A stretch of DNA of 44,875 nt, taken from Hymenobacter plasmatis. Lineage in GTDB: Bacteria > Bacteroidota > Bacteroidia > Cytophagales > Hymenobacteraceae. Numbering within the stretch: the stretch's first letter is position 1; the number at the start of each line of letters is the position of its first letter. The notes under the pieces are model-generated. The model saw only the letters and a list, made by a program, of their open reading frames with translations, did no database searches and had not been told where the DNA came from. The stretch is taken from NCBI RefSeq assembly GCF_020711255.1, contig NZ_JAJFAW010000034.1, positions 1-44,875 of the forward strand. Direction: 5' to 3'. The position numbers and the translations under genes were made by a program. Of this stretch, positions 7,930 to 15,972 are shown piece by piece.

Positions 7930-7965
7930 AAAAGCCCCGCGCCACAAGGTGCGGGGCTTTTTTTT
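7930..7965 (+). terminator. Rho-independent terminator
   Basis: Stem AAAGCCCCGC / GCGGGGCTTT with a 10-base spacer and an eight-base T-run, 22 bp after the YtxH/CsbD stop codon. Confidence 0.92.
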
Positions 7966-8083
7966 GAACACGCGAAAAACGGTTGAATTGAGGCCCGGCA
8001 GCAGCTTTTTTGAGCTGACTCTAACAACTGGGCACGTTTTCCGTTAGGTAATTGATTGCGACTAACCCATTTTCCTATATGTC

Positions 8084-8440
8084 ATGAAAGACGACAAAGG
8101 CAAAGTCATTCTCTCGCTGCTGGCAGGTGCCACGGCCGGCATTGTGGCCGGCTTGCTACTAGCCCCCGAAACCGGCGACGACGCCCGTTCCAACCTGCGC
8201 CGCTCGGCTAGCAAATGGGGCGGCGACCTCGGCAAACTGGTGAAAGACACCCTAGCCAAAGTGCAGGGCGCCCAGCCCGGCCACACCAACCCTGACGCGG
8301 CCGTGAGCGAAGACAAAGAAGCCGCCGACCGCCTCCTGGAGGGCCTGGGCGGCAGCAACATCTCCTCCGCCCACACCTTCGATGCCGACCCGGACTACGA
8401 CGGCTTTGGCGACGATGCCCGGCACCAGGGGCCCAAATAG
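8084..8440 (+). CDS. YtxH domain-containing protein
   Basis: A 118-residue small membrane protein. Residues 7-28 are a glycine-rich membrane helix (VILSLLAGATAGIVAGLLLAP) followed by ETGDDARSNLRRSASKWGGDLG, the typical YtxH entry. The C-terminal half is acidic and probably disordered (DADPDYDGFGDD). It parallels the preceding YtxH/CsbD gene in its N-terminus but lacks the CsbD part, which suggests an old duplication with different tails. Its own terminator is not immediately downstream. Confidence 0.85.
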   Translation: MKDDKGKVILSLLAGATAGIVAGLLLAPETGDDARSNLRRSASKWGGDLGKLVKDTLAKVQGAQPGHTNPDAAVSEDKEAADRLLEGLGGSNISSAHTFDADPDYDGFGDDARHQGPK

Positions 8441-8668
8441 GTGTTGTTGAGCTAAAAAATATTTTTTCTTTTGGTGTAACCCACTCTGGCGCTTGCACGT
8501 AAAATCGTACATAATCGCCTTGAAAGAAGGCCGTAAATTTTATCAGTAAAATTGCCGACCGTAGGACCTTCTATTGAGATTGGTTAAACAACTCAATAGT
8601 AAAATCAGACGTGTTCATCGCAAGCTTCTGTTAAGAGTAGCGGTTTGAAGGGTAAGACGATTATAAAA

Positions 8669-8706
8669 GAAAAGCCCCGCACGACATTTCGTGTGGGGCT
8701 TTTCGA
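8669..8706. terminator. Bidirectional terminator upstream of the palindromic repeat
   Basis: AAAAGCCCCGCACGA pairs with a TCGTGTGGGGCTTTT arm across a short loop, with T-rich sequence on both outer sides. It may serve plus-strand transcription from the YtxH side and read-through from lysS on the minus strand. Confidence 0.85.
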
Positions 8707-8754
8707 TTTTTAAGCTATTCCAAATCAACCGTCTGTCCTGCTCATTCAATCGTT

Positions 8755-8841
8755 TGTCATGCAGAGCGCAGCGAAGCATCTTATTACAGTGGAACGAATT
8801 GAGCTAACCTGATAAGATGCTTCGCTGCGCTCTGCATGACA
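8755..8841. repeat. Palindromic REP-like element, copy A
   Basis: Two perfect 30-bp inverted arms, opening TGTCATGCAGAGCGCAGCG and reading inward to AGCATCTTAT, are separated by 27 bp. It lies just downstream of lysS. It belongs to the same family as the elements near 22.2, 23.4, 25.2 and 36.3 kb. Confidence 0.92.
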
Positions 8842-8869
8842 GGTAAGGATGATAGAGGGCGAGAGGAGC

Positions 8870-10420
8870 TTATTCCTTCTCCTGCTTCTCTTTCTGTACG
8901 TTCTCCGGCTTCATCTGCGGGAAGAACAGCACGTCCTGAATAGAGTGGGAGTTGGTCATAATCATGCTCAGGCGGTCGATGCCGATGCCCAGGCCGGCCG
9001 TGGGCGGCATGCCGTACTCCAGGGCTCGCAGGAAGTCCTCGTCGAGCACCATGGCTTCGGTGTCTCCGCGTTTGCCCAGCTCCAGCTGGTCTTCGAAGCG
9101 CTTGCGCTGGTCGATGGGGTCGTTGAGCTCCGAGAAAGCGTTGCAGATTTCCTTACCGTTGCAAATGGCCTCGAACCGCTCCACCATGCCGGGGCGGTCG
9201 CGGTGCTTCTTAGCCAGCGGCGACATCTCCACCGGGTAGTCGGTGATAAACGTGGGCTGAATGAGCTTGGGCTCCACGTGCTCGCCGAATATTTCGTCGA
9301 TGATTTTGGCCTTGCCCATGCTGGGGTCCAGGTGCACGTGCAGCTCCTGGGCCGTTTCGCGCAGCTGGGCTTCGTCCATCTCGCCGATGGCCTTGCCGGT
9401 ATACTTCTCAATGGCCTCAAACATGGTGTAGCGCTGCCAGGGCCGCTGGAAGTTGATGACGTTGTTGCCCACCTGCACTTCGGTCTGGCCGTGCAGGGCC
9501 ATGGCCACGCGCTCTACCATTTCCTCTACCAGGTCCATCATCCAGGCGTAGTCCTTGTAAGCCACGTAGAGCTCCATCTGGGTGAACTCTGGGTTGTGGA
9601 ACCGGCTCATGCCCTCGTTGCGGAAGTCTTTGCTGAACTCGTACACGCCGTCGAAGCCGCCCACGATGAGGCGCTTGAGGTACAGCTCGTTGGCAATGCG
9701 CAAGTACAGCGTCATGTCCAGCGTGTTGTGGTGCGTGGTGAAGGGGCGGGCCGCCGCGCCGCCGTACAGCGGCTGCAGAATCGGCGTTTCCACTTCCAGG
9801 TAGCCTTTTTCGTTGAGGAAATTCCGCATCGACTGCACCAACTGCGTGCGCTTGATGAAGGTGTCGCGCACCTGCGGGTTCACCGCCAAGTCTACGTAGC
9901 GTTGGCGGTAGCGCTGCTCGGGGTCGGTGAAGGCGTCGTAGGTCACGACTTCGCCGGTAGCTTCATCCTTTTGGGTTTTCACCACCGGCAGCGGGCGCAA
10001 GGCCTTAGCCAGCAGTTTCAGCTCCGTCACGTGGATGGACGTTTCGCCCACCTGCGTCTTAAACACGCGGCCTTTCACGCTGATGAAGTCGCCCAAATCA
10101 AGCAGCTTCTTAAACACCGTATTGTATAGCTCCTTGTCCTCGCCAGGGCAGATTTCATCCCTGTTCACATACAGCTGAATGCGGCCCGAAGTATCCATCA
10201 GCTCCGCAAACGACGCCTTACCCATTACGCGCTGCGACATCAGTCGGCCCGCCAGGCACACGTCCTGAAAGTTGTTGAGCTCGGGGTGGTAGTTGTCGTG
10301 AATTTCCTTGGCGTAAAACGTCACGTCGACCAATTCTGACGGATACGCTTCGATGCCCAGCTTTTCCAATTCTTCGAGTTTGTGGCGGCGCTGTAGTTCC
10401 TGTTCGCTGAGGTGCTGCAT
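8870..10420 (-). CDS. lysS: Lysine--tRNA ligase (class II)
   Basis: Charges tRNA-Lys with lysine in the cytoplasm. The protein is 516 residues from MQHLSEQELQRR; a GTG five codons upstream is possible but less likely. An OB-fold anticodon-binding domain spans about 52-150 (VCLAGRLMSQRVMGKASF, GRIQLYVNRDE). The class II core shows motif 1 near YLEVETPILQ, motif 2 as FRNEGMSRFHNPEFTQME and motif 3 as GLGIGIDRLSM near the C-terminus. Length and order are as expected for LysS. The leader before the start codon is about 115 nt long from the -7 box and carries a periodic CGGATT repeat. Confidence 0.97.
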   Translation of the reverse strand: MQHLSEQELQRRHKLEELEKLGIEAYPSELVDVTFYAKEIHDNYHPELNNFQDVCLAGRLMSQRVMGKASFAELMDTSGRIQLYVNRDEICPGEDKELYNTVFKKLLDLGDFISVKGRVFKTQVGETSIHVTELKLLAKALRPLPVVKTQKDEATGEVVTYDAFTDPEQRYRQRYVDLAVNPQVRDTFIKRTQLVQSMRNFLNEKGYLEVETPILQPLYGGAAARPFTTHHNTLDMTLYLRIANELYLKRLIVGGFDGVYEFSKDFRNEGMSRFHNPEFTQMELYVAYKDYAWMMDLVEEMVERVAMALHGQTEVQVGNNVINFQRPWQRYTMFEAIEKYTGKAIGEMDEAQLRETAQELHVHLDPSMGKAKIIDEIFGEHVEPKLIQPTFITDYPVEMSPLAKKHRDRPGMVERFEAICNGKEICNAFSELNDPIDQRKRFEDQLELGKRGDTEAMVLDEDFLRALEYGMPPTAGLGIGIDRLSMIMTNSHSIQDVLFFPQMKPENVQKEKQEKE

Positions 10421-10434
10421 GATAATCTGAACCA

Positions 10435-10468
10435 CGGATTCGCGCGGATTTTCCGGATTCCACGGATT
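10435..10468. repeat. Four CGGATT repeats at 9-10 bp spacing in the lysS leader
   Basis: CGGATT begins at 10435, 10445, 10454 and 10463, and the flanks CCACG / CGTGG make the block roughly palindromic. In the lysS mRNA sense it reads as four AATCCG units. Regular near-helical spacing suggests a protein-binding array or a dispersed repeat family. Confidence 0.7.
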
Positions 10469-10542
10469 TCGTGGACGATTCTGCCGGAAAAATCAGGCTG
10501 CTGGCCGAGGCGAGCAGGGGCGTGGTCAATAAAAGTGAACCA

Positions 10543-10550
10543 CAAAAGTA
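10543..10550 (-). promoter_or_regulatory. Bacteroidota -7 element for lysS
   Basis: Read on the minus strand this is TACTTTTG, an exact TAnnTTTG match. It lies just after the terminator of the upstream gene and about 120 bp before the lysS start, as expected for an independent promoter. Confidence 0.6.
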
Positions 10551-10557
10551 CGGTACG

Positions 10558-10587
10558 AAAAAAGCCGCTCCGAACCGGAGCGGCTTT
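10558..10587 (-). terminator. Terminator of the 362-aa orphan gene
   Basis: A 12-bp stem AAAGCCGCTCCG / CGGAGCGGCTTT with a 3-base loop is followed, on the minus strand, by a T-run. It separates the orphan gene from lysS. Confidence 0.92.
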
Positions 10588-10615
10588 ACGTTCACAAAAT
10601 CCACCGAAACCGGCC

Positions 10616-11704
10616 TTAAGCAGCAATGCGGTACTGCGGAGCCTCGGTGGCAATGGCCGGTGCCGTGGGCGGCGTGGGGGCCAGCACCGGCTCGACGCGG
10701 GTGTGCAACCGGTCTTCCACAAAGCCTGCCTGCAAATGCTCGGGCAGCTCGGCCACCAGCTGGCGGTAGCGTTCCAGGCCCAGGGCCTTGGCCACGTACG
10801 TTTCGTGGATGCCGTTGAGGTAGCTCACGATGTTCAGCAGCGAGGCGTGGAACAAGCGGAAGTCGATGTCGGCCTCCACGTAGCGCTCTATCTCGCGGCT
10901 GGTCTGCGAAATGCGCAGGCGGCCCAGTAGGTCGAAGATGGTGGTGTAGCCCAGGCGCCACGTAATCTGCTGCCAGTGCGCCGCCGTCCACTTATCCAGC
11001 GGGCGGCCCGTCTTCTGGCTGCGGATGGCCGTGTTGGGGTTGGCCTGCACCTGCGCGCGGGTCCACTGGGCCTTCATTTTGCGCGTGGTGCGCAAGAACT
11101 GCCCAATCTGGGCCTGGGCGTCAATCTCCTTGCTGGCAATGTGCAGCCCGGCCTTGTAGCCGGCCAGCGGCAAGCGGTGAATGCTGAAGTCGCCGTAAGC
11201 GCCGGCCGCGTAAAACGACACCGGCCGCGGGTAGGCATTCTTCACCACCAGTCGGCCCACCTCACGGCGGATAAGCTGGCCGTTGTTCGAGCGCACCCCG
11301 GTGGTGTACAGGAATGCCTGCAAGCCCGACAGGATGGCGTGGTACGCCTGCGGGAACGTCCAGTGCAGGGCGTTGCGCAGGAAGTTGTCGTCGCCCAGTT
11401 CGGCCGTGGCACGCAGCGCGTACTCCGTGCTCCAGCTGGTGTGCAGCAGCTTGGTGAGCGTGGCCACGTCGGCGTCGTTCAGCTCAGCCGTATGGCTGCG
11501 GAAAAACGGCAGGTTCTGCAGGCCGCCGAGCAGGTCGTCGTTCTCTTGAATGTGATAGTTAATGGCAAAGAAGTAGTTGAGGAAAACCTGCGCTGGGATT
11601 GATTTGCGCCAGGTTTCATCAGCTAGCTTCTGCTGTTGCTCATCACCGGCAGCTTCTACCTGCGGGTTGAGCGGGATGATGCGGGTTTCCTCTGTAGTCT
11701 TCAT
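10616..11704 (-). CDS. Hypothetical 362-aa protein, no family recognised
   Basis: A 362-residue soluble protein with no signal peptide or membrane helix. It starts MKTTEETRIIPLNPQVE. The body is largely helical, with aromatic-rich stretches (FLNYFFAINYHIQEND at about 41-56, ALHWTFPQAYHAILSGLQAF at about 111-130) and a basic centre (RTTRKMKAQWTRAQ). A Pro/Ala/Thr-rich tail ends in QYRIAA. I cannot assign it to a known domain. It has its own terminator and an AT-rich upstream region with TTAATTTG, one mismatch from the -7 consensus, about 55 bp before the start. Codon use looks like its neighbours, so it is probably a resident lineage-specific gene. Confidence 0.7.
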   Translation of the reverse strand: MKTTEETRIIPLNPQVEAAGDEQQQKLADETWRKSIPAQVFLNYFFAINYHIQENDDLLGGLQNLPFFRSHTAELNDADVATLTKLLHTSWSTEYALRATAELGDDNFLRNALHWTFPQAYHAILSGLQAFLYTTGVRSNNGQLIRREVGRLVVKNAYPRPVSFYAAGAYGDFSIHRLPLAGYKAGLHIASKEIDAQAQIGQFLRTTRKMKAQWTRAQVQANPNTAIRSQKTGRPLDKWTAAHWQQITWRLGYTTIFDLLGRLRISQTSREIERYVEADIDFRLFHASLLNIVSYLNGIHETYVAKALGLERYRQLVAELPEHLQAGFVEDRLHTRVEPVLAPTPPTAPAIATEAPQYRIAA

Positions 11705-11883
11705 GCTTAGTAAACAGCAATCGGCAGCTTTTTAGTTGCCTGATTGCTAATTTTTTTGTCAAATTAATTGTATGATTAGTAAATTGATTTACAGGTATTT
11801 GCATTAGATATTGTAAAAATTGAGCTAATGCTTTGGTGCTGTCCGTTTACTAATATAGTTGTCATGCCAAAAAGGTGCCAAAA

Positions 11884-11917
11884 AAAGCCCCCGCACCATA
11901 GTGCACGGGGGCTTTTT
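11884..11917. terminator. Terminator downstream of prc
   Basis: AGCCCCCGCAC pairs with GTGC-A-CGGGGGCT around a short loop (one small bulge), with an A-run on the left and T-run on the right. On the minus strand it lies about 65 bp after the prc stop. Confidence 0.88.
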
Positions 11918-11979
11918 GCTAACGTTGGCGCTCAGACCATATTGGCCTAAAATTGAGCCAATTAAAATTGGCCGGACGT

Positions 11980-14148
11980 TTACTTCAACTCGTCCTGAAT
12001 CACCGCAACGGCTTCGCCAATGGTGATGTCCTTCTTGAGCGTCTTGGTGATGCGCGAGGCGCGGTTAATCTTCACCGTGTCGCCGCCCGCGGCCCGTACA
12101 TCGGCTGTGAGCGGGGAGAAGGCTAGCGCGGTGGTGCTTTTCTGGGCGGCTTCGTAGCGGTCCGATATGGCTTGGGCCTGCTGCTGCTCGGTCCGGTAGG
12201 CGCTCAGCTTGAGCGAAACCGTGGTTTCGTCTTTGCGCTTGCGCATGCTTTTTACCATCTCGTCCATCACCTTAAAGCTGGGGTTAGCGGCTACGCGGGC
12301 TTTGCTGTTGGCGCGTAGCTTGTCGATGGCGGGAGCACCATTCCAGGGGCGGTAGCGGGCGGGCTGAATCTCATCCCACTTCAGCGGATAGTCCGATTCC
12401 TTTTCGCCCTGGTCGAGGTACGAATACAGGTCCGGCACCACAATGTCCGAAACCACCCCCTTAAACTGGGTTGAGCCACCGTTCACGCGGTAGAACTTCT
12501 GGGTGGTGAGCTTGAGCGAGCCAATGGGCTTCACGTTGTTCAGCTCTGTGGGCAGAGCCTCGTCGAGGTCGAAAATGCGCTGCACAGTGCCTTTGCCGTA
12601 CGTGCTGGTCGAGCCCATGATGATGCCGCGGTGGTAGTCCTGCACGGCAGCCGCCAGAATCTCCGAAGCCGAGGCGCTGTACTTGTTCACCAGCACCACC
12701 AGCGGGCCGCTGTATTGCACGCGGGGGTCGTTGTCGGTCAGTACCTGCGTGCGGCCCTGGCCGTCGCGTACCTGCACCATGGGGCCGCTTTCCATAAACA
12801 GGCCGGCCATAGATACCGCATCGGTGAGCGAGCCTCCGCCGTTGAAGCGCAGGTCCAGAATCACACCCTTCACGCCCTCGGCGTTGAGCTTGGCCAGTTC
12901 CTTCTTCACGTCATCCGACGAGCTACGGCCGCCGTTGTCGTTGAAGTCGGCGTAGAAGCCCGGCAGACGCAGGTAGCCAATTTTCTGGCCCTTGTCCGTA
13001 ATAACTGAGGACTGCGCATACTTCTCATCAACCACCACCACGTCGCGGACGATGGGAATAACCTTGGTGCTGCCGTCGGGCTTTTTCACCGTCAGCCGCA
13101 CTTCCGAGCCTTTCTTGCCCCGAATCAGTGTCACGGCTTTGGTGGTGTGCCAGCCTTCGATGCTCACCGGCTCAGCCTGAGCCTGGGCTACGCGAATAAT
13201 AGCATCACCCTTTTTCAAGTCGCCCTGGCGGGCCGAAGCCGAGCCGGGGATAATTTCATCCACGTAAATCAGGCCTTCTTTCTCCCGCAGCGTAGCCCCA
13301 ATGCCTTCAAAACGGCCGGTCATTTCGTAATCGAAATCCTCCTTGGCTTTGGGCGCGAAGTACTCGGTGTGCGGGTCGTAGGTGTTGGCAATGGTGTTGG
13401 CATAGGTTGCCAGGCGGTCGTTGGCGTCAATCTCATTGATTTCCGCAAACTGCTCGTCGTAGTACTTCAGCACACGCTTGCGGGCCTCGGCTTCCATTTC
13501 GGCAGGCGTGCGGGTGGGCTCAGCAGCGGTTGGGGCGTCCGCGTCGGCGGCACTCGGGGCAGCTGTGGCGCCGCTGGGCTTGGCCTGCTTGGCTTTTTCC
13601 TGCGCCTCCATCATTTCCGACATCCGGCTTAGTGTTTCGAACTTCAGCAGCTTGCGCCACATCTCGCGCTGGGCCGCTTTATCGGCCGGGAAGGCGGCTT
13701 TCTCAAAATCAGATTGGAAGCTTTCATCCACCGTAAAATCGAAGGGCTTGGCCAATATCTCGCGGTACAAGCCCTGCATTTCCTTGGTGCGGTCAGCCAT
13801 CAGCTTGGTGCTGAGGTCGAGGAATTCGTGGGAACCGCGCTTTACCTCGTCATCGATTTGGGTCTGGTACCGGCGCAGCTGCTCCACATCGGTGGCCAGC
13901 AAGAACTGCTTGCGGTAGTCGAGGTGCTTCAGGTACAGGTCGAACACGCGCTTGGAAAACGCATCATCCACCTTTTCGGGCTGGTAGTGGGCCTCCGTGA
14001 GGCCCCGTAGCATAATGCCAATCAGCACCTGGTCTTTACTCGGGGCCACCGAGTCGGACCGGCGCAGCAAGCGGTACGATGCCAGAACAAACACGGCTGC
14101 TACCAAAAAGGCATACAGCCCGACTTTCAAGCGGGGAGAAGAAGACAT
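11980..14148 (-). CDS. prc: Tail-specific C-terminal processing protease (S41)
   Basis: A 722-residue periplasmic serine protease anchored by an N-terminal helix (residues 9-27). The start MSSSPRLKVGLYAF is preferred because an exact -7 promoter box lies between it and the alternative start 18 codons upstream. An N-terminal helical domain spans about 40-250. A PDZ domain spans about 275-355 (FEGIGATLREKEGLIYVDEI, GDLKKGDAIIRV). The S41 catalytic core follows, with LDLRFNGGGS (432-441), the nucleophile in SASASEIL (Ser493 by comparison with E. coli Prc) and K519 in TYGKGTVQ. A C-terminal tail-specific domain follows. It degrades or trims periplasmic proteins from their C-termini and may act on peptidoglycan hydrolases, as in relatives. 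Confidence 0.95.
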   Translation of the reverse strand: MSSSPRLKVGLYAFLVAAVFVLASYRLLRRSDSVAPSKDQVLIGIMLRGLTEAHYQPEKVDDAFSKRVFDLYLKHLDYRKQFLLATDVEQLRRYQTQIDDEVKRGSHEFLDLSTKLMADRTKEMQGLYREILAKPFDFTVDESFQSDFEKAAFPADKAAQREMWRKLLKFETLSRMSEMMEAQEKAKQAKPSGATAAPSAADADAPTAAEPTRTPAEMEAEARKRVLKYYDEQFAEINEIDANDRLATYANTIANTYDPHTEYFAPKAKEDFDYEMTGRFEGIGATLREKEGLIYVDEIIPGSASARQGDLKKGDAIIRVAQAQAEPVSIEGWHTTKAVTLIRGKKGSEVRLTVKKPDGSTKVIPIVRDVVVVDEKYAQSSVITDKGQKIGYLRLPGFYADFNDNGGRSSSDDVKKELAKLNAEGVKGVILDLRFNGGGSLTDAVSMAGLFMESGPMVQVRDGQGRTQVLTDNDPRVQYSGPLVVLVNKYSASASEILAAAVQDYHRGIIMGSTSTYGKGTVQRIFDLDEALPTELNNVKPIGSLKLTTQKFYRVNGGSTQFKGVVSDIVVPDLYSYLDQGEKESDYPLKWDEIQPARYRPWNGAPAIDKLRANSKARVAANPSFKVMDEMVKSMRKRKDETTVSLKLSAYRTEQQQAQAISDRYEAAQKSTTALAFSPLTADVRAAGGDTVKINRASRITKTLKKDITIGEAVAVIQDELK

Positions 14149-14177
14149 TTGCAGGAAAATAAAACGGGGATGAGAAT

Positions 14178-14185
14178 CAAATGTA
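14178..14185 (-). promoter_or_regulatory. Bacteroidota -7 element for prc
   Basis: Minus-strand TACATTTG matches TAnnTTTG exactly, 29 bp before the chosen prc start codon. A TTG lies 14 bp further upstream, closer than the usual spacing. Confidence 0.6.
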
Positions 14186-14316
14186 AGGAGAGTAGGAGGC
14201 AACTCCGGGGCCCCTTACTTACGATGAAAACGCCCTAACGGGTGAAATAAGTGCCCGAATTGCTAAACCCTTACGGCCCACCTGCTACAGACCAGCCACA
14301 ACGCGAAAGGGTTGCA

Positions 14317-14354
14317 ATAAAAAAGCCTTTCCCGAGCGGGAAAGGCTTTTTTTG
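14317..14354. terminator. Terminator after the glycine-zipper stress protein
   Basis: AAAAAAGCCTTTCCC pairs with GGGAAAGGCTTTTTT around a 4-base loop. It lies 30 bp beyond the minus-strand stop codon and works in both directions. Confidence 0.93.
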
Positions 14355-14383
14355 GTATTCACAGGCCGAAGCCCGGGACAAGA

Positions 14384-15244
14384 TTAATACTTGTAAACCT
14401 TGTCGGCGCTGTGGCGACGGAACTCGTCTTCGAAGTACTTGGCATCCTCGGCATTACGGGGCTTCACACCCATCACAATATTGCCGCTCTTGATGCCGCG
14501 CTCGTATTCAGCAGCGTGCTCCTCGGGAATGCCCGAGCCCACCAGGGCGCCTACCAGGCCACCCGTGAGGCCACCGGCACCGGCGCCTGCCAGAGCAGCA
14601 GCCAGCGGGCCAGCGATAATCAGGCCCAGGCCGGGCAGCGCTACCGACGTGCCAATGGCCGCGATAGCGCCAATGATAGCACCAGCAGTACCACCGATGG
14701 CCGAACCTACGCCAGCACCTTCCATGGCCTTATCGCCCAGGTCGGTATGCGCGGTGTCTTCGCCAAAGTGCGTCTTGCGGGTTTCGTCCGACATCAACAC
14801 GTTGACGTCTTCTTTGCCGTAGCCACGCGACGAGAGCGACTGGTAAGCCTTCTCAGCGCTGGTGCGGTCGCGGAACATGCCGCTGACGTTGCCACCATCG
14901 CGGTAGGGTTCGCCGGTTACGGCGTGAGCGGCGCTGTCGGCCGTATTCTGAATGCCATCAACGGCGCGGCCTACCACGGCACCGGGGGTGCCAGCCATAG
15001 CAGCTCCTTTAGCAGTTGCGCTGAAGTCGTCGCCGTCGGTTGAATTAGTTGGGTTACCCAAAGAAGCACCGGAGGTGCTGTTTACACCCGTGCCGCTGCC
15101 GGAGCCAGTACCAGCATTGTAGCTGGTGCCTTCGTTGCTCAGGCCGGTGCTGTTGCCCATGCCGGTACCAGTGTTGCTGGTGCCATAGTTAGAGCCTGCG
15201 CCGGTACCGGTGTTCTGCGGGTTGTTAGGATCGTTGGTATTCAT
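14384..15244 (-). CDS. Glycine-zipper general stress protein (YflT-like)
   Basis: A 286-residue protein. Residues 1-70 are a low-complexity Asn/Thr/Gly/Ser stretch, probably disordered. A small stress-type domain follows at about 117-155 (VSGMFRDRTSAEKAYQSLSS, DVNVLMSDETR), resembling the N-terminal part of YflT/GsiB-associated 17M proteins. A long glycine-zipper segment follows (about 180-240, GAGVGSAIGGTAGAIIGAIA, AALAGAGAGGLTGGLVGALVG) that could insert in membranes. The C-terminus (KSGNIVMGVKPRNAED) closes the domain. Its function in stress is unknown even in related proteins. It is monocistronic with its own terminator. Confidence 0.75.
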   Translation of the reverse strand: MNTNDPNNPQNTGTGAGSNYGTSNTGTGMGNSTGLSNEGTSYNAGTGSGSGTGVNSTSGASLGNPTNSTDGDDFSATAKGAAMAGTPGAVVGRAVDGIQNTADSAAHAVTGEPYRDGGNVSGMFRDRTSAEKAYQSLSSRGYGKEDVNVLMSDETRKTHFGEDTAHTDLGDKAMEGAGVGSAIGGTAGAIIGAIAAIGTSVALPGLGLIIAGPLAAALAGAGAGGLTGGLVGALVGSGIPEEHAAEYERGIKSGNIVMGVKPRNAEDAKYFEDEFRRHSADKVYKY

Positions 15245-15412
15245 GGTGAAAGATGTGGAAATGTGGAAATGTAAACCAACCTACCGGCTGGTTGATGTCC
15301 TTAACGGGACCACCGCAGTAGAGGTTACATCCCGCTTATTTTCCATTCTTTCCTACCTCTGCACTAACTCCGCTCACATGGTTGGGCTAGGCAACTGGCA
15401 TTGAGGCGCTTC

Positions 15413-15781
15413 CTAGGCGTATTTCTGAAAGTTGGCTTCGTCGCGCCAAAAATCCCGGCATTCCTGCACTAAGTCTTTCAAAAAGTCTTCGTTCTGCTTG
15501 AGGCTCCGCCACTCGCCCATGCCCATCTTTTCGCACAGTTTATAGAAATTATCTCCCTGGCCCTTCGAGCCTTGCACCTTCACGAGGCAGCTCAGGGGCG
15601 GGCGGCCGTCTTCGTGCTCGGCCACGGAGATTTCGGCGAGCATTTCATTCAGGCGGGATTTTTCGTGCGAAATCTCCAGATTTAATCCTAGCTCAGCTTC
15701 CTGCACCAGGGTGAGGTAGCTGACGGTACCGGTTTGTTGACGGGAATAACGAATTAAGTACGTGCGGATACGACCAATCAT
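15413..15781 (-). CDS. Hypothetical 122-aa protein
   Basis: A 122-residue soluble protein starting MIGRIRTYLIRYSRQQTGTVSYLTLVQEAELGL. The first 50 residues look like a small helix-turn-helix or winged-helix fold. The second half is aromatic and charged (GDNFYKLCEKMGMGEWRSL, CRDFWRDEANFQKYA). I recognise no named family. It stands alone, with 168 bp to the stress-protein gene and 191 bp to proline dehydrogenase, and no clear promoter or terminator. Confidence 0.6.
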   Translation of the reverse strand: MIGRIRTYLIRYSRQQTGTVSYLTLVQEAELGLNLEISHEKSRLNEMLAEISVAEHEDGRPPLSCLVKVQGSKGQGDNFYKLCEKMGMGEWRSLKQNEDFLKDLVQECRDFWRDEANFQKYA

Positions 15782-15972
15782 GGCGGGGCATCAAGTAAGC
15801 GGAAACCGTTTTAGGGGCTGAAAATTAACGAAATTAAACGGGAAGGCGCTGCGGTGGAGCACCACAGTATGCAGTAACGCATGCCCCTATTGCTTTTGCC
15901 CTACTAAAATCGTTCCTGAATTCACTCTAGAGCTTGCTCACAGCCAAAACGAGGGCTCTGGCCAATAGCTGG

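Larger units (their letters stand above)
8441..8869. other. Gene-poor region: possible small RNA, terminator and palindromic repeat
   Basis: This 429-bp region has no convincing protein gene. From left to right it holds a TTGAGCTAA nonamer next to the YtxH stop, an AT-rich stretch with a hairpin CTATTGAG...CTCAATAG (8571-8599), a strong hairpin terminator at about 8669-8706, and a long palindromic repeat before lysS. The terminator lies about 230 bp after the YtxH stop, far for that gene alone, so a short non-coding transcript ending there is possible. No promoter element of good quality was found for it. Confidence 0.4.

Noticed and set aside
8849..10129. 426-codon open frame opposite lysS
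   Set aside because: It is antisense to the class II synthetase motifs and has no recognisable domain of its own.
10435..10468. CRISPR array
   Set aside because: The units are only 6 bp with 3-4 bp spacers, far too short, and no cas genes are in the window.
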